Shown: positions 27,606 through 37,419, numbered from the stretch's first letter. The stretch is DNA of 64,000 nt from Caproiciproducens sp. NJN-50 (GCF_004103755.1 NZ_CP035283.1:1798001-1862000); one strand, 5' to 3'. Numbers and translations are program-made. Notes: generated by a model from the sequence alone, not told the origin.

Positions 27606-27790
27606 AGCAAGCCCCGTATATACAGGAGACCTTTTAATATAAAACGATCGAAGCCGTCTCTTGGGAGGCGGCTTTTTGTGCTTCGAAGGAGGTAAAGCAT
27701 GCTGAACTCAGTGGCATGTAATCCGGGAAGCAATCATATGGAGGCAGGCCATGCGACTTGTCTATATTTTTCAAGAGAGGTGTGATTCAG

Positions 27791-28675
27791 ATGGTGATCA
27801 AACTCGGTGTGGATAACGGCAACTACAACACCAAATCCTCAGAGGGGATGCTGTACGCCTCCGGGTACGCGGCAAGCGATAAGGAATTCATCACGGATGA
27901 GATGCAGCTCTGCTATGGCGGCAGATATTACGCCATCGGTGAAAAGCGAGTGCGGTTTCAGCAGGATAAGACGAAAGCTCCTGATACCTTTCTTCTGACG
28001 TTGCCGGCCATTGCGTCCGCCATGAAAAAGGCGGGTGTTCGGGAAGCCGATGTCATTCTGGGCGTAGGGTTGCCCATCGAAGCATACGGAATGCAGAAAG
28101 ACGCCTTCCGCCAATATTTTCTGCGCGGAAATCTGACTTTCCGGTTTGAAGGAACGGATTACCACTGCCACATTGCGGACTGCAAGGTGTTCGCCCAGGG
28201 GCATGCGGCGCTGTGCCGGTATTACCCTCAGCTCCGGGCATACCGCAGCATCACTCTGGCGGACATCGGGGGGTATACGGTAGATGTTCTAACCATGCAT
28301 GGCTCCAAGCTGGACCGATCAAACTGCACAAGCCTCCGGATGGGCACCATTACGCTCTATACCCGCATTCAGGACATCCTGCGGCGGCGGGACATCCTGC
28401 TGACCGACGAGCTTGTCACCGACGCCATCCGCGGTAAAATTCAGCACGCGGATCAGGATTTCATCCGGCAGACCGTGGAGCAGGAGATGCAGAAGTATAT
28501 CAGGGAATTGTTCAACACGCTGCGGGAACGGGGCCTCGACCTGAAGCTCCCCACCGTGTTCGCGGGTGGCGGCGCGGAACTGCTCGGCGGCATGCTGCGT
28601 GACAGCAGCGTCAATACAGTGGCCGTTCTGAACCGCTTCGCCAATGCGGACGGTTATCGTCTGCTGTTGGGGTGA
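27791..28675 (+). CDS. ParM/StbA-like actin-type segregation ATPase
   Basis: The 294-residue protein has actin-fold phosphate loops: LGVDNGNYNTK at residues 4-14, LADIGGYTVDVLT near 155 and FAGGGAELLGG near 260. Members polymerise to push plasmid copies apart. The ATG at 27791 follows AGAGGTG. The next gene encodes a small RHH-like protein, as in parM-parR pairs. This suggests the element has, or once had, an autonomously replicating and partitioned circular form. Confidence 0.82.
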   Translation: MVIKLGVDNGNYNTKSSEGMLYASGYAASDKEFITDEMQLCYGGRYYAIGEKRVRFQQDKTKAPDTFLLTLPAIASAMKKAGVREADVILGVGLPIEAYGMQKDAFRQYFLRGNLTFRFEGTDYHCHIADCKVFAQGHAALCRYYPQLRAYRSITLADIGGYTVDVLTMHGSKLDRSNCTSLRMGTITLYTRIQDILRRRDILLTDELVTDAIRGKIQHADQDFIRQTVEQEMQKYIRELFNTLRERGLDLKLPTVFAGGGAELLGGMLRDSSVNTVAVLNRFANADGYRLLLG

Positions 28676-28680
28676 GCAGG

Positions 28681-28983
28681 ATGAGAAAACGCTTCAATGT
28701 CTCCTTCGATTTGCAAGCCGCGCGGCACAGAGAAGCGGCCCGCCTGCTCGATGAGCAGCCCGTCGGGCAGCGCACGGAATTTATTGTGGATTGTATCCTG
28801 CGATATGACCAGGCGGTGAAACTGGAAAAGATCGTCCGCATGACCATTCAGGAGGGACTGCGGTATTTCACCGATTACCAAGCGCCGTCCGACCCGCCTG
28901 CCTTCTCTGCTGTTCTGCAACTGGATGAGGCAAATCTTTCGGATGTGCCGGACAGCCTGCTCCACGCGATGGATGACCCATAA
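28681..28983 (+). CDS. Putative ParR-like adaptor next to parM
   Basis: The 100-residue protein begins RKRFNVSFDL and continues with two helices (RHREAARLLDE, RTEFIVDCIL), the pattern of ribbon-helix-helix partition adaptors. I choose the ATG at 28681; a GTG at 28672 overlaps the parM stop. The assignment as ParR is inferred from size, predicted fold and position directly after the ParM-like gene. Confidence 0.6.
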   Translation: MRKRFNVSFDLQAARHREAARLLDEQPVGQRTEFIVDCILRYDQAVKLEKIVRMTIQEGLRYFTDYQAPSDPPAFSAVLQLDEANLSDVPDSLLHAMDDP

Positions 28984-29452
28984 CTCCGCTCATACGCCTT
29001 GTTGGGTGTTTGGAGCAACAATTCGCGCCTGCTCAACTTCTGTATGCACCCTGTCAGGTGTCTGGCCTTGTACCCTTCAAGCTCTGTCAGTTGCAGGACC
29101 AATACGGAAATCCCGGCAACTTGGGAGGAATTGAGGGGCCAGACTGTCGAGAGTTGCCATTACCATCCGGCTGACCGAAGCTGGAACCTGCTGACAGATG
29201 ATCCCTCCCTGAGCCAGCCGACCCAGGCGCCCGAGATACGAATGTAAAGTGTCGACATAGGATCAAAGGCCGTAGACGTTGGTTTGAAAACAGAAAAGCC
29301 TGCTCCTCGCCCATGTCGCCGCCCGTGTGGCCCCGTGTCGCACTTTCTCCGCAGAGGTCACACAGCTGCACCGTGAGACGGTAAGGCCCGGTGCTGGGGC
29401 TTTGTGCGGAAATCTGCACAGCCAAACGCTCCGCTTTCGGGGAGTGAACCAT

Positions 29453-29590
29453 GGGGTCGAAAACGATGCGGGTTAAAGCAGCGGGGTCGCGGTGCGCCCC
29501 CGCTGCGGCTCACACCGCCCCGCAATGCGGGTCGGGGAACGATTTGCTCCGGGGTCGGATTTCGGCCCCTGGGGTCGGTTCCGGGGTCGG
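29453..29590 (+). repeat. GGGGTCG direct-repeat cluster
   Basis: GGGGTCG occurs at 29453, 29483, 29551, 29571 and 29583, and GGGTCGG at 29529. Spacing falls from 30 to 12 bases toward the 3' end. The last three copies are GGGGTCGG. The pattern suits a protein-binding array. Confidence 0.6.
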
Positions 29591-29636
29591 CGGCTGAAAA
29601 AACAACCGTAAACCCGCATCTTTACGCCTTTACAGA

Positions 29637-29669
29637 GGGGTCATGACAGGAGTCATGGCCCTTTTTGTA
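29637..29669 (+). terminator. Intrinsic terminator upstream of the relaxosome genes
   Basis: GGGGTCATGAC pairs with GTCATGGCCC around AGGA with one mismatch, followed by TTTTTG. It separates the non-coding region from the mobilisation genes. Confidence 0.65.
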
Positions 29670-29691
29670 TAAAACAGAATGGAGGAAAACA

Positions 29692-30105
29692 ATGCCGGAA
29701 GAAAGAGTAAACAAGAAGAAATTCCCGCTGTGGATGTACCCGGAAACACGCACTCTGATCGAGAAATGGTACAAACAGGACAACTGCCAGAGCCAGAGCG
29801 AGTTCATCGAAAAGGCCGTCCGTTTCTACTGCGGCTACATTTCGGCGGAGGACGGCGTGCGCTATCTGCCCGCCGCCATCACGTCCGCCATGACCGGAAT
29901 GGTGGACAGTCTGGAAAGCCGGATGGCTCGCCTTATTTTCAAACTGGCTGTCGAGATGAGCATGATGATGAACATCCTCGCGGCAAACGTAGATGTGGAC
30001 GAAGCCATGTTGCGCAGGCTGCGTGGCAAGTGCGTGAACGACGTTAAAAGGTCTGTCGGTTCCGTCACCTTCGAGGATGTGGTGAAATTCCAGAAGGGTG
30101 AGTAA
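29692..30105 (+). CDS. Relaxosome accessory (MobC-like) DNA-binding protein
   Basis: The 137-residue protein starts with KKFPLWMYPETRTLIEKWYK and SQSEFIEKAVRFYCGY, consistent with a ribbon-helix-helix DNA-binding domain. A helical dimerisation part follows. It has GGAGG before the ATG and is 5 bases upstream of the relaxase, the usual place for the protein that helps the relaxase bind oriT. No enzyme motifs are present. Confidence 0.72.
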   Translation: MPEERVNKKKFPLWMYPETRTLIEKWYKQDNCQSQSEFIEKAVRFYCGYISAEDGVRYLPAAITSAMTGMVDSLESRMARLIFKLAVEMSMMMNILAANVDVDEAMLRRLRGKCVNDVKRSVGSVTFEDVVKFQKGE

Positions 30106-30110
30106 CGGCC

Positions 30111-33011
30111 ATGCCGAAAATCATCTTTAAGTGCCGGTATCTCAAGGACGGAACCCATGCCGCCAACCTCGTGGAATACATGGCGACGCGCGAGGGCGTG
30201 GAGAAGCTTCCGGCGAATATCCGCGCCCTGCCCTCCACGGCAAAACAGCAGCGGCTCATCGGTGATCTGTTGGCTCAGTTTCCCGATACCGCGGACCTGT
30301 TCGAATATGAGGACTTCCAGAAGCGGTCTACCATTGAGAACGCCTCGGAATTCATCACGGCGGCGTTGGAACAAAATCTGGATCAGCTCGGGCACAAGGA
30401 CGTGTACGTGCAATATATCGCCACCCGCCCTCATGTGGAGAAATCCGGCACGCACGGCCTGTTTTCAGATGCCGGGGCGCCACCAGTATTGTCCGAAGTG
30501 GCGGAGGAAGTCTCCCATCACACGGGAAACGTCTGGACGCCGATTATCAGCCTGCGGCGGGAGGACGCCGCCCGGCTCGGGTATGACCATGCCGCGGCGT
30601 GGATGGCGCTTCTGCGCAAACAGCGCAACCTGTTCTCCGAGCAGATGAAGATCTCCCCGGAAAACCTGCGCTGGTACGCGGCTTTTCACGATGAGGGCCA
30701 TCATCCACACTGCCACATGATCGTCTATTCCATCGATCCCCGTGAGGGTTACGTTACCAAACCCGCCATCAACAAAATGCGGAGTACGCTGGCGCATGAA
30801 ATCTTCCAGCAGGACCTGATGCAGATCTATCCGGAGCAGACCGCACGCCGCAACGAGCTCGCCGAACAGAGCCGTGCCGCGCTTTCCGAAATCATCGGGC
30901 AGATGGAATCCGGTGTCTACGAAAACAAGGTTATTGAAGATCTGATCTCCCGGCTTGTCGAACGCCTGAAATACACCTCGGGCAGAAAACAGTACGGTTA
31001 CCTCAAGGCCGAGCTCAAGACCATCGTCGATCAGATCGTGGATGAGCTGTCAAAGGACGCGCGGGTGGCGGAAGCCTACCAGGCATGGTACGAACTACAA
31101 AACGAGGTTCTGCACACTTACGCCGACAAGCTGCCCGGCCCGCTTCCGCTTTCCCAACAGAAGGAATTCAAGCACATCAAGAACATCGTGATCGAGGAAG
31201 CCCTGCGCATCAATGAACGGCAGATCACGTTTGAGGGCGACGAGGGCATTGAGGCTCAGGCGGATACGGCAGCTGATCAGGCCGATCGGGTGTATGAGCC
31301 GGAGGATGAGCCAGACGATGAATCCCCAGAAGACGGGAATTTTCCGGACAGCACATCAGAAGGCCCGGAACCCATTGAAAGTCCGCCCGCGACACCCCAC
31401 CCATATATCGAATGGAGCGACCGCTACAAACAGGCCCGTGAATTTTTGTACGGGAAAGACGATATGGAGCCGGATTTAGCTCAGACGCTCCGGCTGTTTC
31501 AAGAAGAAGCCGATGCTGGAAACGCACTCGCCATGCATGATCTCGGACGCATGTACGCAGACGGACTGGGGATAGAAGCCGATGCGGGGATTTCTTTCAC
31601 CTGGTACGAAAAGGCCCTCACAGCCTTTTATGAGATTGAAACGGGGAAAAGCCACCGCTATGTGGAATACCGCATCGGCAAGATGCATGCGGCTGGCAAC
31701 GGCACCGATCAGGATTATGAAGAAGCGGCGGGCTGGTTTGAGAAATCTGCCTCGGAGAATTACAAGTACGCGCAGTATTCCCTCGCCGGCCTGTATTACC
31801 GTGGCCAGGGCTTGGAACAGAACTACAATACGGCGTTTGTTCTCTATGACAAAGCGGCGCGGCAGCACTTCCCATATGCGTCCTACGAACTGGCGAAGAT
31901 GTACCGCGACGGTATCGGCACGGCAAAAAATCATGATGCGGCCGCCGCCTGCTTCCGGGAAGCCTTTCTCGGCTTTCAGCAACTGGAGGCTCAGAGCCGC
32001 GACGATAAGCTCCAGTACCGCCTCGGACAAATGCTTTATACGGGCACCGGAACGGAACAGAATATCGGCGCGGCGGTGCAATACCTCGAGAAATCGGCCA
32101 AGCTCGGGAATGCCTATGCCCAATGTCTGCTTGGAAAAATTTATCTGGCTGTTGAAAGTCCGTTGAATCCGGTTGAAAACTCCTATGCGAACCCCGAAAG
32201 TGGCATCTTCTGGCTCACCAAAGCTGCGGATGCCGGAAATGACTCCGCAGAGTATCTATTAGGAAAGCTCTACCGGGACGGCCTGTATGTGGAGCGGAAC
32301 TCGGAAAAAGCCGTCGCACTGTTCACCGCGGCGGCCAAACAGAAGAACCCCTACGCCGCCTACGCCCTGGGAAAGTTGTACCTCGAAGGAACGGCTGTCG
32401 TAAAGGATACGGGTGCCGCAGCCAGATGGCTGACATTCTCGGCCGGCCTCGGCAATGCGTATGCGCAGTACGCGCTGGCAAAGCTGTATCTGGCCGACGA
32501 AGATGTGCCAAAGGATGTTCCGCGGGCGGTGGATTTACTCACAAAGGCGGCCCTGCAGAACAATTCCTTTGCCCAATACCGGATCGGCAAGCTGTACCTT
32601 CTGGGAGAGGAAGTTTCCAAAGATATGGATGCCGCCTTCCGGTGGCTCACAGACGCAGCGGAACAGAACAACCAATATGCCCAGTACATGCTCGGCAAGC
32701 TCTATCTGATGGGGCAGGATGTTCCCCGCGACCGCGAGGCCGCCGCCCGATGGCTGACGGCTTCCGCCGGGCAGGGCAATCCATACGCCCAAATTTTTCT
32801 CAATCATCTGGACTCGTTCCGTGATCCGTCCCCGATGCTGGCGGTTACCCGGCTCCTGCACCATCTGAGCCGGATCTTCCGGCAGCAGCAAGGCAGACTG
32901 TACGGAGGCCCCTCCATGGAGACGGACAGCAAGCTCCGCCGCCGGCTTCGACAGAAGAAGATGGCAATGGGCCATGCGCCCGACGAGCGGGCGCCCGAAC
33001 AAACCTATTAA
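30111..33011 (+). CDS. MobP-type relaxase fused to a Sel1-repeat domain
   Basis: The first 300 residues are a relaxase of the MobP3 kind. They contain DEGHHPHCHMIVYS, the HxHxH-type metal site near residue 200, and conserved YMATREGVEKLP at the start. Relaxases nick oriT and stay attached to the strand. A charged linker follows (residues 390-440). About eleven Sel1 repeats of 36 residues then run from about residue 465 to 900 (for example YAQYMLGKLYLMG and YAQYALAKLYLAD). Sel1 solenoids mediate protein contacts, so the tail may dock other transfer proteins. The 966 residues are intact in one frame. Confidence 0.88.
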   Translation: MPKIIFKCRYLKDGTHAANLVEYMATREGVEKLPANIRALPSTAKQQRLIGDLLAQFPDTADLFEYEDFQKRSTIENASEFITAALEQNLDQLGHKDVYVQYIATRPHVEKSGTHGLFSDAGAPPVLSEVAEEVSHHTGNVWTPIISLRREDAARLGYDHAAAWMALLRKQRNLFSEQMKISPENLRWYAAFHDEGHHPHCHMIVYSIDPREGYVTKPAINKMRSTLAHEIFQQDLMQIYPEQTARRNELAEQSRAALSEIIGQMESGVYENKVIEDLISRLVERLKYTSGRKQYGYLKAELKTIVDQIVDELSKDARVAEAYQAWYELQNEVLHTYADKLPGPLPLSQQKEFKHIKNIVIEEALRINERQITFEGDEGIEAQADTAADQADRVYEPEDEPDDESPEDGNFPDSTSEGPEPIESPPATPHPYIEWSDRYKQAREFLYGKDDMEPDLAQTLRLFQEEADAGNALAMHDLGRMYADGLGIEADAGISFTWYEKALTAFYEIETGKSHRYVEYRIGKMHAAGNGTDQDYEEAAGWFEKSASENYKYAQYSLAGLYYRGQGLEQNYNTAFVLYDKAARQHFPYASYELAKMYRDGIGTAKNHDAAAACFREAFLGFQQLEAQSRDDKLQYRLGQMLYTGTGTEQNIGAAVQYLEKSAKLGNAYAQCLLGKIYLAVESPLNPVENSYANPESGIFWLTKAADAGNDSAEYLLGKLYRDGLYVERNSEKAVALFTAAAKQKNPYAAYALGKLYLEGTAVVKDTGAAARWLTFSAGLGNAYAQYALAKLYLADEDVPKDVPRAVDLLTKAALQNNSFAQYRIGKLYLLGEEVSKDMDAAFRWLTDAAEQNNQYAQYMLGKLYLMGQDVPRDREAAARWLTASAGQGNPYAQIFLNHLDSFRDPSPMLAVTRLLHHLSRIFRQQQGRLYGGPSMETDSKLRRRLRQKKMAMGHAPDERAPEQTY

Positions 33012-33028
33012 AAGGAGATGCACACCTG

Positions 33029-33151
33029 ATGCAAAAGCATTATCCACAGGCAAAAGAGATCCCGCCCGCCAAAATCAATATGGTGCCGGAAAAGCCGTCC
33101 GTACATCAGCGGACGGCCTTTTTTCGCCGGTGCGGGAAACGCAAACGCTGA
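33029..33151 (+). CDS. Possible 40-residue peptide overlapping a terminator
   Basis: An ATG at 33029 behind AAAGGAGATG opens a 40-codon frame rich in Lys, Arg and Pro. It spans the hairpin at 33094-33124, which argues against strong translation of the second half. No homology is recognised, and it may be a leader or a chance frame. Confidence 0.3.
   Translation: MQKHYPQAKEIPPAKINMVPEKPSVHQRTAFFRRCGKRKR
33094..33124 (+). terminator. Intrinsic terminator after the relaxase
   Basis: GCCGTCCG pairs perfectly with CGGACGGC around an 8-base loop, followed by CTTTTTT. It separates the relaxase unit from the primase-like gene. Confidence 0.85.
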
Positions 33152-33166
33152 AAGGAAGGATCCTTC

Positions 33167-34618
33167 ATGTCCTATATCCCGTTCACAGAGGAAGAAAAGC
33201 AAAGGGCCAACTCGGTTGACCTGGTGGATTTTTTGCAGAGGCAGGGCGAGCAGCTCGTCCGCTCCGGGCATGAGTGGCGTTGGAAACGGCACGACAGCGT
33301 GACGATCCGCGGCAGCGAGTGGTTTCGGCATTCCCGCAAGGAAGGAGGCCACGCGATTGACTTCGTCCAACGGTTTTACGACATGGATTTCCCCGGAGCG
33401 GTCACCTTTCTGCTCGGAGGCGAAGGCGGCCTGGAATGGAACCAGACCGCGAAAAGCGCGCCGCCGCCCAAAAAGAACTTCGCGCTTCCGGAGGCCAATC
33501 CGGACATGCGCCGGGTGTTTGCCTATCTTCTCAAACAGCGGTTCATCGACCCGAGCGTGCTGTCGTATTTCGCGCGCGAACACCTGATCTACGAGGACAA
33601 AGAATACCATAACGCCGTATTCGTTGGTCTGGATGAGGATGGTGCCGCCCGGCATGCGCACAAGCGCGGCACCTATACCAAGGGCGAGCCTTACAAGGGT
33701 AATGTCGAGGAAAGCGATCCGAAATACAGCTTTCACTACATTGGCGAGGACGACACCCTTTATGTGTTCGAAGCGCCGATCGATATGCTCTCTTTTATTT
33801 CCCTTCACCTGAAGGACTGGCAAAAACACAGCTATGTCACGCTGGACGGTGTGTCTGAGCACGCGATGCTGCAACAGCTGAAAAGCCATTCGAACCTGAA
33901 AAAGATTGTGCTGTGCCTTGATCACGACGAGGCCGGGATTGAGGCCACCGGCAGACTGAAGGACATCCTTGCGGAACACGATTATTACGCCCCCGCTTAT
34001 ATGGACATTCCTGTTTTGCAATCCCGGTACAAGGACTGGAACGAGGATATCAAGGCAAAACACGGCATTACCCCCATCCCTGCCGGGGAGCATCCGAAGC
34101 TCGTCCTGCTGCCGGAGATCTGCGAGAATCTGTTCTCCGCGTGCGAAACCCTGTCGGCCGTTCCGGATCCGAACGCTGTCATTCGGGAATATCACCGGAG
34201 GCTGACGCCGCTGGTCGATTCCGAAAAGCTCGCTGCCGCGAATCCGGAAATCGTGGGAGCCTGTCTGCAGAAGATGGCGGCGGGCGCGTTGCTGGCCGCT
34301 CAGCGGGAGCTTCGGCAAATGGAACGACCGGAAACGCTCGGGCAGCTGGTCGGAAACCTGCGGGACAGCTACAGGCCCCACCTGGACCGGGGCTGGATGC
34401 GAACCAAAGCGGAAGATATTCGCGAGGATGCGGTGAATATAGACCGGCAGTTATTCGCACCCGGCATCCGCACGCTGCAGGAGCGGCTGGCATTGGTTTC
34501 GGATTACAGGCGCCTCGCGCTTGACTGCGTGAAGGCGCAGCTTTTTGTCCGGCTGGAACTGTCCCAGCCGCTCCAGGCGCCGGAGGAAGCGGCGCCAAAT
34601 TTTAGAATGAGCATGTAA
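33167..34618 (+). CDS. Primase-like protein with DUF3991 and Toprim regions
   Basis: The 483-residue protein starts with a zinc-finger-like primase region whose cysteines are missing (GHEWRWKRHDSVTIRG, HSRKEGGHAIDFVQRFY). A DUF3991-like segment is followed by a Toprim core (LYVFEAPIDMLSF, KIVLCLDHDEAGIEA with the DxD-type acids). Such proteins prime complementary-strand synthesis of transferred DNA. The last 150 residues are helical. The start follows AAAGGAAGG. Confidence 0.8.
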   Translation: MSYIPFTEEEKQRANSVDLVDFLQRQGEQLVRSGHEWRWKRHDSVTIRGSEWFRHSRKEGGHAIDFVQRFYDMDFPGAVTFLLGGEGGLEWNQTAKSAPPPKKNFALPEANPDMRRVFAYLLKQRFIDPSVLSYFAREHLIYEDKEYHNAVFVGLDEDGAARHAHKRGTYTKGEPYKGNVEESDPKYSFHYIGEDDTLYVFEAPIDMLSFISLHLKDWQKHSYVTLDGVSEHAMLQQLKSHSNLKKIVLCLDHDEAGIEATGRLKDILAEHDYYAPAYMDIPVLQSRYKDWNEDIKAKHGITPIPAGEHPKLVLLPEICENLFSACETLSAVPDPNAVIREYHRRLTPLVDSEKLAAANPEIVGACLQKMAAGALLAAQRELRQMERPETLGQLVGNLRDSYRPHLDRGWMRTKAEDIREDAVNIDRQLFAPGIRTLQERLALVSDYRRLALDCVKAQLFVRLELSQPLQAPEEAAPNFRMSM

Positions 34619-34631
34619 GGGAGGTCTTTCT

Positions 34632-36449
34632 ATGCAAATATCTCCGGTTGTCACACTGCTGATCGCCGGATTTCTGATGTTCGCCGTCATCGGGCTTCTG
34701 TCCCTGCTGGCGCATTATTATACCCTCAACGGAATCAAATCCCGGACGGTGGGCGACGGCCAGCACGGTACGGCCCGTTGGGCGACCAAATCCGAAATCA
34801 AGCACACCTATTCGGAAGTCCCTTTTGAGCCGGAACTCTGGCGGCAGGGCAAAAACCTTCCCTCCGCACAGGGCCTGATTATCGGCTGGCATAAAGCGCC
34901 GCTGTTTGACCGGACGGCTCCCCACGGCTACGCGCTGATTGATGACGACGATATCCACTGCCTCATGATCGGTGCGGCCGGCGTCGGGAAAACCGCAAAT
35001 TTTTTATATCCCAACCTCGAATACGCATGTGCGGCCGGCATGAGCTTTCTTACGACCGATACCAAGGGAGATCTGTATCGCAATTATGGGGGGATCGCAA
35101 AAGAGTGTTACGGTTACGACGTGGCCGTAATTGATCTGCGCAACCCGACCCGGAGCGACGGGTTCAACCTGAATCATCTGGTCAACCGGTACATGGACGC
35201 CTATCTGCGGGACTATGCAAATCTGGCATATAAGGCAAAGGCCGAAAAGTATGCTAAGATTACGGCGAAGACCATCATCGGGTCGGGAGGTTTCGATATC
35301 GCTACGGCCGGCCAGAACGCCTTCTTTTACGACGCGGCGGAAGGTCTGCTGACCTCGGTCATCCTTCTGCTCGCGGAATTCTGCCCTCCGGAGAAGCGTC
35401 ATATCGTCTCCGTCTTCAAACTGATTCAGGACCTGCTCGCACCGAGCGGCGTGAAGGGCAGGACTCTGTTCCAGTTGCTGATGGCGCATCTTCCGGACGA
35501 CCACAAGACAAAATGGTTCGCGGGCGCGGCGCTCAACAGCGCGGATATGGCGATGCAGAGCGTCCTTTCCACGGCGCTTTCCAGGCTCAACGCATTCCTG
35601 GATTCCGAACTGGAGCAGGTTCTGTGTTTTGACACTGCGATCGACGCGGAGAAGTTCTGTAATACCAAGTCCGCGATATTTTTGGTGATGCCTGAAGAGG
35701 ATTCCACCAAATACTTCATTATCAGCCTGATTGTCCAGCAGCTCTACCGGGAAATTCTTGCCGTAGCTGATGAGCACGGCGGCAAGCTGCCCAACCGTGT
35801 CATGATGTACCTTGATGAGATAGGGACCATTCCAAAAATAGAGTCAGCCGAGATGATGTTCTCATCCAGTCGCTCCCGGCGGGTGTCTATAACAGCCATC
35901 ATCCAGAGCCTTGCTCAGTTGGAGAAAAATTACGGAAAAGAAGGCGCCGCCATCATCGTGGATAACTGCCAGGACACGATTTTCGGAGGTTTCGCGCCCA
36001 ACAGCGAGTCGGCGGAAACCCTGTCCAAATCGCTGGGAACCCGAACGGTGATGAGCGGGACCGTTAATCGAGGCAAAAGCGACGGCTCGCAGAACCTCGA
36101 AATGATCGAGCGTCCGCTCCTTTCGCCGGACGAACTCAAATCCATGCCCAAGGGCAGATTCGTTGTGACGAAAACCGGCGCTTATCCAATGCGCACCCGG
36201 CTCAAGCTGTTTAAGGATTGGGGTATCACCTTCGGCAAACCTTATGAGGTTGAGGAAAAGTCGGCCCGGAAGGTGGAGTACGCCGACCGGTTCGAGCTGG
36301 AGGAAGAACTCATCCGCAGGAATGCGGCTTATACGGTTGACCCGGACATAGCTGAAGGTGAACCCAGTGCACACGGTGGGATCGAGCATGCGCCTGCGCA
36401 GGAGATACGCAATTTTCCGCGAAGAAAAGATCCCGTTCGCATTGAATAG
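34632..36449 (+). CDS. VirD4-like type IV coupling protein
   Basis: Coupling proteins hand the relaxase-DNA complex to the channel. Two N-terminal segments lie in the first 35 residues, of which ISPVVTLLIAGFLMFAVIGLL is the clear one. Walker A is GAAGVGKTANFLYP at about residue 117 and Walker B is VMMYLDEIGTIP. The TraG-type block SFLTTDTKGDLYRNY follows Walker A. It resembles the CD1115 family of C. difficile conjugative transposons. GGGAGG precedes the ATG. Confidence 0.9.
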   Translation: MQISPVVTLLIAGFLMFAVIGLLSLLAHYYTLNGIKSRTVGDGQHGTARWATKSEIKHTYSEVPFEPELWRQGKNLPSAQGLIIGWHKAPLFDRTAPHGYALIDDDDIHCLMIGAAGVGKTANFLYPNLEYACAAGMSFLTTDTKGDLYRNYGGIAKECYGYDVAVIDLRNPTRSDGFNLNHLVNRYMDAYLRDYANLAYKAKAEKYAKITAKTIIGSGGFDIATAGQNAFFYDAAEGLLTSVILLLAEFCPPEKRHIVSVFKLIQDLLAPSGVKGRTLFQLLMAHLPDDHKTKWFAGAALNSADMAMQSVLSTALSRLNAFLDSELEQVLCFDTAIDAEKFCNTKSAIFLVMPEEDSTKYFIISLIVQQLYREILAVADEHGGKLPNRVMMYLDEIGTIPKIESAEMMFSSSRSRRVSITAIIQSLAQLEKNYGKEGAAIIVDNCQDTIFGGFAPNSESAETLSKSLGTRTVMSGTVNRGKSDGSQNLEMIERPLLSPDELKSMPKGRFVVTKTGAYPMRTRLKLFKDWGITFGKPYEVEEKSARKVEYADRFELEEELIRRNAAYTVDPDIAEGEPSAHGGIEHAPAQEIRNFPRRKDPVRIE

Positions 36450-36461
36450 GAGTGATATATC

Positions 36462-36716
36462 ATGGGGTATTTTACATCCCTTTACGCGTCTGAGCTTCCT
36501 CACCGCGCGGTTGCCGTGTATATGTACCTGCGCGACCGAGCCGATAAGGACGGCAAATGCTACCCGGCGATCGGTACCATCGCACGGGAACTGAAGCTGT
36601 CCAAAAGCACGGTCAAGCGGGCAATTTCCGACCTTGAAAAAAGCGGCCATCTCTGCAAAGAGCCGAGGTGGCGCGAAAACGGCGGAAAATCCTCCAACCT
36701 GTATCACATCAAATAA
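36462..36716 (+). CDS. Small helix-turn-helix protein
   Basis: The 84-residue protein contains a winged-helix/HTH_36 domain (YPAIGTIARELKLSKSTVKRAISDLEKSG). It follows virD4 by 12 bases with AGGAGTG. Relatives are common at the end of conjugative modules. Many are longer; here the frame stops at NLYHIK, and the following bases look like a decayed extension. Confidence 0.8.
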   Translation: MGYFTSLYASELPHRAVAVYMYLRDRADKDGKCYPAIGTIARELKLSKSTVKRAISDLEKSGHLCKEPRWRENGGKSSNLYHIK

Positions 36717-36826
36717 CGCTGAAAAAGGCATCACTTCCGCCAGGGAGAAAGTCTGTCTACAGGTGAACCGTGGAACGGTTCATGTTGAACCATGAAAGCG
36801 AACCTCCTACTCTAAGCAGATCTAAA

Positions 36827-37027
36827 TCAGAGAAAAGACAAGCGGAAAGGTTTTTTTTCTTTCTTCCTTTCTTTCACCGGTATGGGAGTAACCTCCGCTG
36901 TATCCGGGTCAATCAGAATAATTTCCTTGTTCTTTTCTCTGGCATATGTAATGAGATGAGCGGCAGATTCCACAAAAACGAGCATCTGTTCTTTGTAAAC
37001 CGCCAGAACGGAGCCGGAGCGGTTCAC
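36827..37027 (-). pseudogene. Possible fragment of a SLOG-like protein
   Basis: The minus-strand frame reads VFVESAAHLITYAREKNKEI followed by ILIDPDTAEV, a strand-helix-strand pattern like the end of nucleotide-binding Rossmann (SLOG-type) proteins. It has no clear start and is only 66 residues. The identification is tentative. Confidence 0.3.
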
Positions 37028-37419
37028 CAGTATTCATTGCAGCGGGGATAACAACTGTTTTTAAGTAAGTGTCAAAACGCCGTCACCTTGACAGAATCAA
37101 TTGGTGTCGCGTTAAGTTTTCATTGCCCCTGAATGTCCGGCAAATCCGGTGGCAGATATTTGCTTTTGAGCGCGCGCAGAACATCGCTGATGGTGGAAAC
37201 CGATGCCACATTCTGTATTTCCACCCCTGCTTCCCGAAGCGGGTTGTTACGACGGCTCCCGTAGTTGGTGCCTCTTTTGGGGGATCCAGTTCAGCAAATA
37301 CCGTTCACGGATCGGCGATGATTTCTCCATCCGGCTGGCTGCAGGCCAGCAGTGCTTCGAGCCGTACTCTCCGGGAAAAGGTACACAAGCCGCGCAATAA
37401 AGTCATCAGATCCGCGCCG

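Larger units (their letters stand above)
28984..29691. other. Non-coding region, candidate origin of transfer or plasmid centromere
   Basis: About 700 bases lie between the ParMR-like genes and the relaxosome genes with no supported gene. The second half is very GC-rich and G/C-skewed with repeated GGGGTCG words and several short inverted repeats such as CCCCGC/GCGGG. Position immediately before a MobC-like gene and a relaxase is where oriT usually lies, while position after parR would suit a parC-like site. No nic sequence could be recognised. Confidence 0.5.
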
